This document shows, piece by piece, positions 11,254-20,350 of a stretch of 64,000 nucleotides of DNA. The translations under genes were made by a program, and so were the position numbers. This DNA comes from Przewalskia tangutica (lineage: Eukaryota > Streptophyta > Magnoliopsida > Solanales > Solanaceae), in contig CM056721.1 of the NCBI GenBank assembly GCA_029844215.1, positions 14,148,368 through 14,212,367 on the forward strand. The letters run 5' to 3'. Within the stretch, counting starts at the first letter, position 1; each line of letters begins with the position of its first letter. The notes below the pieces were generated by a model. That model did no database searches. It saw only the letters and a program-made list of their open reading frames with translations, and was not told where the DNA came from.

Positions 11254-11618
11254 GAAAAAATACATAAATTCCAGCTTAACTTGTCTTCAAAATTCACTTT
11301 ACCCATTTAACTTTATATATATTTATTTACCCCCTATTTTTATTTTAGGTGGAATAAATATCACCTTGAAATAATTATAATATCAGTCTCATAATTGGAG
11401 GTGATTTTTTTTAATTATATATATGTCAGTGGGCCAGCCTGATTTTTATAAAATTTACGCATATAAATTTCTTTTTCTTTTTTTGCCACATCAATATTTG
11501 GGGTGATATTTATTCCACATCAAACAAGAATAAAGGGGGGGTAAATAAATATCCGTAAAATTAAATTGCTAAAATAAGTTTTGGAGACAAGTTAAGGGGT
11601 GAATTTACGTATTTTCTC
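11254..11618. mobile_element. MULE-type MITE with long terminal inverted repeats
   Basis: The ends GAAAAAATACATAAATTC and, inverted, GAGAAAATACGTAAATTC extend into inverted repeats of about 120 bp each, including CTTAACTTGTCT and GGAATAAATATCACC. It is flanked by an exact 9 bp duplication ATACAAAAT at 11245-11253 and 11619-11627, the Mutator signature. It has no coding capacity. It lies about 0.8 kb upstream of the NIMIN-like start codon. Confidence 0.82.
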
Positions 11619-11627
11619 ATACAAAAT

Positions 11628-12400
11628 TGACAATGTTAAATATATAACGCAAAGGTAATCTTACAACTAGTAAGTATTTGTGAACTAAATCTATACTTGT
11701 AAAATGTTAACGTATAATTTATGCTTCATTTAATAGTATATCTCTTTTCTCCTTTTTGAAAGGAGTGAATCATGACTTGAATACAGGAAAAATAACCCCA
11801 CAAAGACTTTTATTTGGCCTGGTAAAAATATCATATAGTCAAAAGAATATTTATGATGAGCCATAAAATCCATCTATCCTCTTGGATGCTACCATATGAT
11901 ACCTAGAAAAAAAAAGTTATTCAATCAAGTTAATGTGACGCTCATAACGGATGAGATTGATAGATGAGGGTTGAGCAAAGAGAAGGATTGACAGGTTTCA
12001 AGGTTGATAAGTTTTTGAAAAGTGATGCATATGACACTTTAGTTAAATTTCAAATAGAAAAGAAGCTATCAAATATAGCACAAATTTACATGTTATGCAT
12101 GTTTTTGGGTTCTACCATGGCATAGCCCAAATGAACAAATGCGTAACGTATGTTGGACCAAATATGTTTGCATATGTGTGACCCTTTCCTTTTAATCTTG
12201 AGAATTTTCTTCACTATTCTTTTATCCCTTTTTGGGTTGATTCTTTTTGGAAGGGATTGCCGGATTGGAGGGGTGAGGTGGGGAGGTAGTTGGGGATCGA
12301 GTAGTTTATTTATTAATAAGGGTCCAAACTTTATCTTCCATATTTGTTGCCTAGGTCCTCTCTCTCTCTCTCGTTATTTCTCTTTCACATTAAGGCATAT
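11628..12400 (+). promoter_or_regulatory. Upstream region of the NIMIN-like gene
   Basis: About 0.77 kb without a gene. A pyrimidine-rich patch with a CT repeat (12356-12388) directly precedes the start codon, as is common in plant 5' leaders. A single TGACG core (as-1 half-site type) is at 11936-11940. NIMIN genes are often salicylate-inducible through such elements, but one core proves nothing. A/T-rich words at 12304-12320 could act as a TATA region. Confidence 0.35.
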
Positions 12401-12763
12401 ATGGATAGAGAGAGAAGGAAGAGGAAGAAGAATACAGAGAATCAGAGATTAGAAAAAGAAAAAGAAGAAGAGGAGAAAATGGAGAAGTTTTTTGCACTAA
12501 TAAGAAGCAGTAAAGATATACGCGACCGTTTGTTAGCAAGAAATCATATCGTAGACAAATCATCAAAGATTTTGGAAGACAATAATAATAGAGCATCAGC
12601 TCATAACAATTTCCATCATCCACATGATTTCATGGAAATTGATGCTTCTGCAACTGCAGTTCCTTCCACTTCTAACTCCAAGAAACAAGTAGTAGAAGAA
12701 GAAGAAGAAGATTGTAAGGAAGAAAGAAACCATAATATGTTGGACCTCAATCTTTCATTGTAA
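12401..12763 (+). CDS. NIM1-INTERACTING (NIMIN)-like protein, 120 aa
   Basis: NIMIN proteins are small nuclear partners of NPR1 that modulate salicylate-dependent PR gene expression in systemic acquired resistance. The single-exon frame starts at the ATG after CATAT (12401) and ends in TAA. An earlier in-frame ATG at 12344 would add a Ser/Leu-rich stretch encoded by the CT repeat and is less likely. Residues 2-10 are basic (RERRKRKK), a probable nuclear signal, followed by a Glu/Lys-rich helix. MEKFFALIR (27-35) resembles the conserved NIMIN block (EEKMEK..) and the DXFFK-type NPR1-binding motif. The C-terminus LDLNLSL (114-120) is a canonical EAR repression motif. Length and layout fit NIMIN2/NIMIN3-like proteins; I cannot fix the paralogue. 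The frame is intact with an intronless structure, as usual for the family. Confidence 0.82.
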   Translation: MDRERRKRKKNTENQRLEKEKEEEEKMEKFFALIRSSKDIRDRLLARNHIVDKSSKILEDNNNRASAHNNFHHPHDFMEIDASATAVPSTSNSKKQVVEEEEEDCKEERNHNMLDLNLSL

Positions 12764-13090
12764 TGTTTTTTGTTTGTTTGTTTAGTCATAAGATATTCGG
12801 AATTTGCTGGTTCGATCAATCCAAATGTGTGTCGTGTAGAACCAATGTAAGAGGAACTAGCTAGTATTTTCTATCAAAATATAATTTCATTTTCAAAGCT
12901 ACCTTCTATAATATAGTTATGATATCTAGGAAATGTTAACTGTTCAATCATCAGTGCTACCCTTTTAGCTAAGGCAATAGGTATAGACCTTTTCCTCCAA
13001 AGGTTACTCTATCCGAAAATCTCAGGATTTATGCTGATTTTCAACTTTCACTGAGTGCTCAGGGGATAGAAAGCGGGTTGTCGGCAAGCG
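12764..13090. other. 3' flank of the NIMIN-like gene, no further gene
   Basis: Holds the presumed 3' UTR (T-rich, TGTTTGTTTGTTT directly after the stop). No other coding frame or repeat could be supported. Confidence 0.5.
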
Positions 13091-14085
13091 TTAGACCATT
13101 TCCAACAGTTCCAGATAATTATACACAGCAAGAGATAATTTAAATGACATGTTAACGTAAAGATAATTGGAAATTATTGAATATATATGAGATAATCTTG
13201 TCATGTGGAGACAATGTCTCCTGCCGGAGAAGGTGAAATGACAAATTAATCTGGCAGCGCCATGTGGCAGTCAACGATTGGTTGCAAGAAATTCATTTTC
13301 CATCACTACTTTAATTATTATTTTTTACCAATAATTTGACCGAATTAAAAAAAACACCATTTTTTTTTCAAAATCTATAAAAAGAGACTAAGTTTACTTC
13401 ATTTGGACACAAAAATATTTTGGCTATTTTCTCCAAATTTCTATCTTCTTCCAAATTATTTGCTATTTTTTTAATATGATTCCTAATCAAAATTTTAATC
13501 TTCCTCCAAATTTTATATTTTTCTAACCAACTACAAAATCTCAATATTCAACGTCCACAAAATTCTCAAAATATGTCATCTAATTTTCAAATGTCATTTA
13601 TGATGCCAACTAATTTTGGTATGCAATATCCGTATAACCGAAAAAATTGGAATTTGGCAGAAGTTTGGAACAACCGAAAATTAATTTTCAATTTGTGATT
13701 TTAATACTATCAATGTTTAGTGTGTTTTTGATAAACTGTACGATTAATTTATCTTTATTAATAAAATCATGTATTGTTGTGTTTTAATATTATAATAATA
13801 TTTGATAAGTGTCAAATTAAATTAATATAAGTAATTTATAATTTTATTATTATATGTGTAATAATATGAATTACAAGAATAATATCATATACAAAATAGA
13901 AAATGAGATAGAATGAATATATATGACGGGTATATGTATTGATGTGGAGAAAAGATAAAATGAATTATTTTATGAAATATCCCCTGTTGTGGAATGTATG
14001 TGATAAATAGAGATATTTGATGATGTGACAGGAGATAAAAATGATTTCAATTATCTCGTGCCGGAGATAGTCTCAGGGGTGTACA
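13091..14085 (+). mobile_element. PIF/Harbinger-like deletion derivative with ORF1 remnant
   Basis: From the ATG at 13476 a broken frame encodes a Gln/Asn/Pro-rich N-terminus with SQNMSSNFQMSFMMPTNFG and MQYPYN, then WNLAEVW. This resembles the start of the Myb-like ORF1 proteins of plant Harbinger elements. The Myb domain and transposase are missing. TCTCCTGCCGGAGA (13220) and TCTCGTGCCGGAGA (14060) recur near the two ends. TTTCCAACAG at the left resembles inverted TTCCACAACAG at the right. The borders and a 3 bp target duplication are not certain. Confidence 0.4.
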
Positions 14086-14672
14086 TAGAACTGGTTAGTT
14101 TGATTTTTTTTCTTTACCAAACCAAAGGAATCGTTTCTATATTTATAAACCAAATCAAATCTATAATAATTGGTGTTTTCAACCTCGGGTTTTCTGAATT
14201 TTTTTTTGTGGTTCGATATGAATCATTGAGTTCGGGTATATATGGTTGATTAATGATGCCTCTGCTGCATATGAGTTTCCAAACATTCTTATTAGTAAAA
14301 GAGTATAGCACAACTGACAAGCATAACCCCTTAACAGCGAGCTTCCTTTTTCTGATTGTCTCATCTTGAAACATTTCTGAGCAAATTTTGCACTTTATGA
14401 CATCAATATAATGACATAGTTTGGAAGTGTAAATTAGTTTGGTTTGGGCTTATTTACCTTAATGACATATATGAGCAGTGGGCTTAAATTGCAAGCCCAA
14501 ATCTGATATTAAAAATAAGACAAATTTGTCAGGGACAACCTTTTATATATCACATTTTGTTAAATTACGTCATTGCTTTCTCTGAAAATAACTTGCAACT
14601 CGCTGCATAAAAATTAGGGTTTTTTATCTAATTTTTTAATCGATTGCTTTCAGGTTTGTTGTTGCTGCAATT

Positions 14673-16677
14673 ATGAGTCGAAATAGTAAACCCATTAACA
14701 TTAGGTTGTATCATGGGGGTCAGTTTATGACAAAAAACAATAATACAACATATGAAAAAGGAGGTATTGCATTGCATCCTAATTTGAGGAGGTATGTTAT
14801 TTTGAGTTTGTTGATTGGATTAAAGCTGAGTTAGGATATGATGAAGTAGGTGAAATCTGGTATAGGAGACGTCGATACAGTTTGCATAATGGTAGATTTT
14901 AAGGGCAAGATAGTTCTAAGCAAAGGGTTGAAGTTCCCATCTAACAAGATTTTGAGGAAGACCGTTAGGCACCATGCTATTGAAAATGGGTATAACTATT
15001 ACTATTTGCATAATAACAACAGTAGGATATCTATATATTATGCTAATGGATGTGCTTGCTCTTGGAAAAGGGCTAGGATTCTTAAGTGCACTTTCAACCA
15101 AAGTAGAAAGTGTAGATTTAAGCTACATTGTAAAAAATTAAAGACTGAAGATACTTGACAAATCAAGAGCATTAGACCAGATTATATATGTAGTCACCAA
15201 CATGTGAATCCTAAAGTTAAATCTCAATATCTGGTTGAGAGATACACGGAGGATTGGAAGTATGATCCAACTATGAAGATTAAGTCATTTATAAAGAGAG
15301 CAAGAAGAGAAGTTAAAGCTGAGATAGGGTATCACAAAGCTTATTATGCAAGATCAAGGACTTTAAAAATGATCTTTGGGGATGCTAGCTTAGAGTACCA
15401 GAGAGTTTGGGATTATGCAGAGGCTATTAGGAAATACAACCCTGGTAACACTGCTGTGGTGTGGTTGCAGGGATAGAAAACCCACCTCCTATTTTTCAAA
15501 GGTTGTATGTGTGTCTGCAAGCTTGCAAAGAGGGGTTCCTGAGTGGATGTAGGCCCATTATTGGTGTTGATGGGGCACATTTGAAAGGCCCATACACTGG
15601 TATTCTTTTGACAGCTGTAGGAAAGGATGGTAATAACAATATTTTCCCTGTGGCATGGGCTGTTGTGGAGATAGAATCATCTGAAACATGAAGTTGGTTC
15701 TTGGAGTTGCTGAAAAATGACATTAGTTCTGTTGATGCATCTGTGACTTGGCTCCATGAGAAAGATAATTTGACATATATGTCTGATAGACAGAAGGTAT
15801 GAGATTATGTAGTTCTGCATCAGACCACTTTTTATTCTTATTACTTAGTTGTAGAAAGAACATTTGGTTTATAATTTCAAATAATAACTCGTATGGCTTA
15901 TTTCTTGCAGGGGTTACTTGATGCTTTTAACACAGTCATTTCAAATGCAGAGACAAGGTTCTGTTGTAGACACATATGGAGTAATTTCAGGAATAAATTT
16001 CCTGGTGTAATATACAAGCAGCATTTCTGGAAGGCTGCAAGATCTTCAACAAAGGTAATATGAAGTGTCTGTTGAATGTGATTGTGTGGCTATATATTGT
16101 TAATTATATAGCAATGGTACTAATGTTGTTTTATATATTGCGACAACATAATTTCAAGGTTCACATGGAAGCTAGAAAGATTTTAAATATTCATGCCTAC
16201 AACTACTTGGAAGGCATACCCATATGCCACTGGTCAAGGCATGATTTCAGTACATCATCCAAATCCGACGTGCTTTTAAACAACTGCTGTGAATTTTTCA
16301 ATAATGTGTTGAGAGAGGCAAGAACAAAACCAATTCTGCAACTCATGAAATGGATTAGGAGGTATGTAATGCAAAGGTCTTTGACAAAAAGAGAGGGGTT
16401 AAAGAAATTTGATGGATTGATTATGCCATCAGTGGTGAAAATGGTTAATAGGGGTTTGGAGGAAGTAACTAACATGAGGGTTAATCAAGATGACCTTCAA
16501 AAGTTTGAGGTTGAACATGACAATGGCACATTTGTTGTGGACTTGGAAACAAAGAGTTGTGGATGTTATAAATGGAATCTGATTTTTAGCCCATTTTGTT
16601 ATTTGTTTTTGGACATTGTTGGACTGATTGTTTTGGCCATTTTGGCTACTGGTTTTGACCAGTTTTGGGACTGATTT
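14673..16677 (+). pseudogene. MULE transposase (MuDR family), decayed
   Basis: In order: an N-terminal domain (from MSRNSKPINIRLYHGG), a WRKY/FLYWCH-like DNA-binding stretch with CACSWKRARILKCTF and KCRFKLHCKK, then DYICSHQHVNPK and RYTEDWKYDP, then the MULE transposase domain. That domain has IIGVDGAHLKGPYTG (first catalytic Asp), SDRQKGLLDAF, AETRFCCRHIW and HWSRHDFST, then LLNNCCEFFNNVLREAR. Introns lie at about 15797-15910 and 16054-16157. Breaks: TGA at 15156-15158, a frameshift near 15460 (just before IENPPPIFQRLYVCL) and TGA replacing Trp in SSETWSWFL near 15689. The C-terminal SWIM finger begins (CGCYKWNL) but lacks its last Cys/His. It could not make active enzyme. Confidence 0.85.
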
Positions 16678-16860
16678 CTGGACTAATTTTCCCTCCTTTT
16701 CTGGACTGATTTTTGGCCCTTTTGTTATTGTTTTTTTTTGCCATTGAAGGACAACTTCTTGTTCTCCTTCTGGAACAACAACTTTCTGGCAGCAATAGCA
16801 AGAACAACAGCAGGGCAAAGTAAAATATGGGCATCTTTTGCAACACATTAAAAGTTACAT

Positions 16861-16965
16861 AACTGAGTACAACAATTACATTACATTAACTAAGTACATC
16901 AATTACATTACATTAACTGAGTACAATAATTACATTACATTAACTAAGTACAACAATTACATCCT
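16861..16965. repeat. 27 bp tandem repeat, about 3.9 copies, inside the MULE
   Basis: Unit AACTGAGTACAACAATTACA plus TTACATT, starting at 16861, 16888, 16915 and 16942, with one or two changes per copy. It lies between the transposase and the antisense GRF gene and may form part of their shared 3' end region. Confidence 0.85.
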
Positions 16966-17038
16966 TTGCAACACTACAACTACTAGTTCCTAAACATAAC
17001 ATTAAAAGTTCTTATTCAACTACAAATACATAATCATT

Positions 17039-17496
17039 TCATAATCGATGTCGCAACAAATCCAACAAATAACGCCTATGAAATCATCATAAACACGCGC
17101 ATCTTTAAAACTTTGTTCATTTCAACTTCATTTATACCGTTCAACACACCGATTTCTGCTTTCAACGTATCTCTTTCACTCTTCAAATCTGTTATTACAT
17201 TCTTAATCACATTCAATGACAACACTAATTCGCCGGCGAAACTTTCAATATATTCCTCATCCTCTCATTGTCAATATCCACAAGAACTTCTCTATAAGCA
17301 AAAAATGAAGAAAGAATCAAAAACAAAAATAAACAAACAAAGACTATCGCCAAAGTATTACATTAATATTACTTACCTTAGGCTTGGAGCATTTGAAGAA
17401 TTTCCTTCCAGGATTTGAAGTAGTCGTCGAAATAAATTGATTCGCAGTCATACCACAATGACACCTCCCTTGTGAAGAACAACTCACTTGAGACAT
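17039..17496 (-). pseudogene. GRF zinc-finger / coiled-coil / membrane-tail protein carried by the MULE
   Basis: Exon 1 (17496-17377, exactly 40 codons) encodes MSQVSCSSQGRCHCG, MTANQFISTTTS and NPGRKFFKC, matching the GRF finger pattern C-x-C-G...NPGRxFFxC. It ends at a GTAAGT donor. The second part (about 17300-17039) reads, with one frame change and one stop, EYIESFAGELVLSLNVIKN, VITDLKSERDTLKAEIGVLN (heptad-like coiled coil), then ALFVGFVATSIMK, a short hydrophobic tail. This is the layout of small plant GRF proteins of the At4g04775-like type, some of which sit in or near transposons. It is transcribed against the transposase. The frame damage could be decay or sequence error. A shorter homologue lies at about 1196-1330. 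Confidence 0.68.
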
Positions 17497-18557
17497 TCCT
17501 TAGTTGCTGAACATAAACTCGTTTGTATTAACTTATAATCTAAAACAAACATTGTCGATTATAATAGAATATTTTTCTAAAACAAACTCAGTAGCATACA
17601 AGCATAGAAAAAATTGTTGATGCCTTAAAACAAACACAATTTTTCAAAATAGATTAGAAGTATGCTTTAACTCAATCATCGTCGACATCGTTTAAATTCG
17701 AACAAATAGAACAAACAACAACTAACAACAAAACAAACAAAGTCGTCACAATCATCAAAATCCTGGGTTTGTAATGGGGTGATTTTAAAAAAAAAAATTG
17801 AAAAAAATCGATACTTAGAACCTTACACTCGGGTCAAAAAAAATTCTATGTCGACGATTGAGTTCACTGTCGATTAGAAATTTTTATGTCGACGATTGAC
17901 TTAGAATATAACTATCGATTAACACATAAAGTTAAGAAATTTCTAACCTTCTTGAACGCGATTAGAATATTGGATAAAAAGCCCTAGTTTTTTTTCAATT
18001 CGAATTGCAAGTTATTTTCAGAGAAAGCAATGGCCTAATTCAATAATGGCAAAACGAAAACAATGAAAAAACTTACTTGAATATATAGTTGAACGAATCG
18101 ATGAAGAAGCAGAAATAGTTGATGTCGCAGAAGACGATGATAAAAAACGAAATGGGTTTTTCTGGGTTTGGATTCTTGAAGAGTATGAAGAAAAATCGAA
18201 AATGGGGGAAATGAATTATTGAAGGATGAAGTCGCTCGGGGAGATGAAGTGCGTGCAAAAGTTTTTGTGAAAGGAATGCGCTGGGCATTTGAAATTAAAG
18301 GAATAGAAGGGGTATTTCTGGAATTTAAAATAAGGGGTGTTAGTTTTTTAACAGAAAATTTTATTTTCCGTTATAAGGTTGTCTTTCGCAAACAATTGTT
18401 TTTTTAAGGTCTAACATTGCTTAAAAAAAATTAAAAGGTTGTCTCTGACAAATTTGCCTAAAAATAAAAACTATGACAAAGTTACAGAAAAAATATATAA
18501 ATTATATTATAATAAATATTTATTATGTATACAATAATTTTAAAAACTATATATATA

Positions 18558-18735
18558 ATGTCGGGTTGGTTTGGTCTCCGATTGACTTTTTTAGTTAATA
18601 CCAAACCAAACCACTTATAATCTGGTTTTTATTTTAAATACCAAATTAAATCAAACCAAACCACTAGTCGGATTTTTTTTCGGTTTGACTCGATTTGTCG
18701 GTTCGGTGCGGTTTAGTTTTGTTCACTCCTAACAA
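18558..18735. repeat. MITE-like terminal repeat beside the MULE
   Basis: Rich in CCAAACCAAACC / GGTTTGGT words and ending GTTTTGTTCACTCCT. Inverted, this end (AGGAGTGAACAAAAC) resembles AGGGGTGTACATAGAAC at about 14074, upstream of the MULE. The MULE may therefore have inserted into an older element spanning about 14074-18735. No target duplication was identified. Confidence 0.35.
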
Positions 18736-20350
18736 GCGTGATGAGAGGGCGAGATTCTAAAGAAAAAAGGCTTGAGATTGACGTCAACTCTCACGCTTAG
18801 AGTCAGAGCTTTGGTTCGTGCAATCCTCTCCTAAAGCCTTTATTCCTTAGATTATTCAAATGATTGACTGATTAAGACATTAAGGATAATAATTTGGAAT
18901 CTCATATTTAGATTTCTGCTACAATACGCAATGTAAGGACATTTATTTCATTTTTAGTTGGCTGATATTTCAATGAACTCGGTAGTAGGTGGACTAGTAA
19001 AGATGCTACCAGTACCAGTCATGTTTACCCGAAAAAGTTGGATGAATTTGGACTTCTGTGTCTCCCTTCTCTTTCTTTTGGTTTAGGATTTTCTTTTCTT
19101 CCCCGTACAAATACTGTGCTTAATTGCACTATTGCAGTAACTATAGACTATATTCTAAGATAAACAAGTGACAAATACACTTAAAAGTTAAAACCCATAA
19201 TTTACGTAAAATAAAATGTAGGTAATAAAAGATGGTTTTTGTATAATTAGAAGTATTGAGAGGATGTTAGAAAGATTATTGCCAAAATGTCAAATAAAGA
19301 GTAAAAGATTCTTTTCCATTGCATAATACATGACACTCCGCATTTCTTTATAAATAAAATCAATCATTTTTTGTTGGGCAAAGGTGCAAATATATTTCTT
19401 TAATTTTGTGAGTTAGAGTAGATATATCTCCGTTATAAAAGTGATAGAATGATGTAAATATATCACAATTTATTTTTTAAATCATTATCTTATTTTTGAA
19501 TTAAAAAAATATCACGAGACTTTTAAAAAAGAAAAAAAAATGATATTTACCCTTTTACTAAAGTGGTTCAAATATACTCCTACTCCATTACGTTGTCCAA
19601 GGTGTAGTCTACTTACAGGTGGCACTAAAATTTTAATGAGGTGGACGCCACGTGACATGCCACCTCACAGCCCAAACCTACTTTACACTCCCCTCCACCA
19701 TTATTGTCACCATCAACACCACCATGACTGAGTGAAGGTGGAGGTGATGTATAAAATTGAAAATGGCGGTGGTCACTTGCAAATACTGTTGGGCACTCGG
19801 CTATTGCATGTTAACTCAACCCCGCCTTAAAAACTAGATAAGCCAGGGATAACTTTAAACTGTTAAGAGGTGCCCAGCGCTTCATAAAAAAAGATGGCAT
19901 TCTTAGGGGATTATGTGATTGATTAAGTAAATTCAACTAGAAAGCTAGGAAGAAAGAAATTGATTCATTGAAGTTTGAACCAATCTTCTGGTAAATATAA
20001 ATGTCGACACTAGAAAGTTCCTTTCTCTGTGTCAGTCTTAAGAAAAAGAAGACAGCAGATGCATGTAGTTTTCATGGATGCATGTAGTCAACTAGAAGAT
20101 ATCATAATACTCACCTACAGAATAAATTAATACATGCCTATAATCATTCATAGGGAGAAGTGGACTGAAACAAACAGTGTTAGGGAATCCTGACTTCAAA
20201 ACTAAGAACAAAGAGGTCACCTTGGCCTCTTTCGAAGAACCAGCAATATCAACACGTGGTATCTATTTTTTTCTACTTTTCCAAAGATTTTTCATCTTCT
20301 CTCTTCAGCAACTAAGATAACTGCTTGCACTTTATTCTAGAAAATGACCA
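18736..20350. other. Intergenic, 3' side of the GDSL gene
   Basis: No gene is recognised. 19380-19610 contains words typical of A/T-rich MITE ends (GGGCAAAGGTGCAAATATA and inverted-like TTTACCCTTTTACTAAAG), but no boundary was found. A minus-strand AATAAA (TTTATT on plus) lies within about 20 bases of the GDSL stop codon. Confidence 0.5.

Larger units (their letters stand above)
14519..18458 (+). mobile_element. Complete MULE (Mutator-like) transposon
   Basis: Terminal repeats GACAAATTTGTCAGGGACAA (left) and inverted GGCAAATTTGTCAGAGACAA (right) are flanked by a perfect 9 bp duplication TAAAAATAA at 14510-14518 and 18459-18467. The inverted homology also covers CATTGCTTTCTCTGAAAATA (14574 on), matched near 18008-18035. 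The right subterminal region has about 370 extra bases compared with the left. Inside are a transposase pseudogene (plus strand), a 27 bp tandem repeat and a GRF zinc-finger gene (minus strand). Length is 3,940 bp. Confidence 0.9.
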
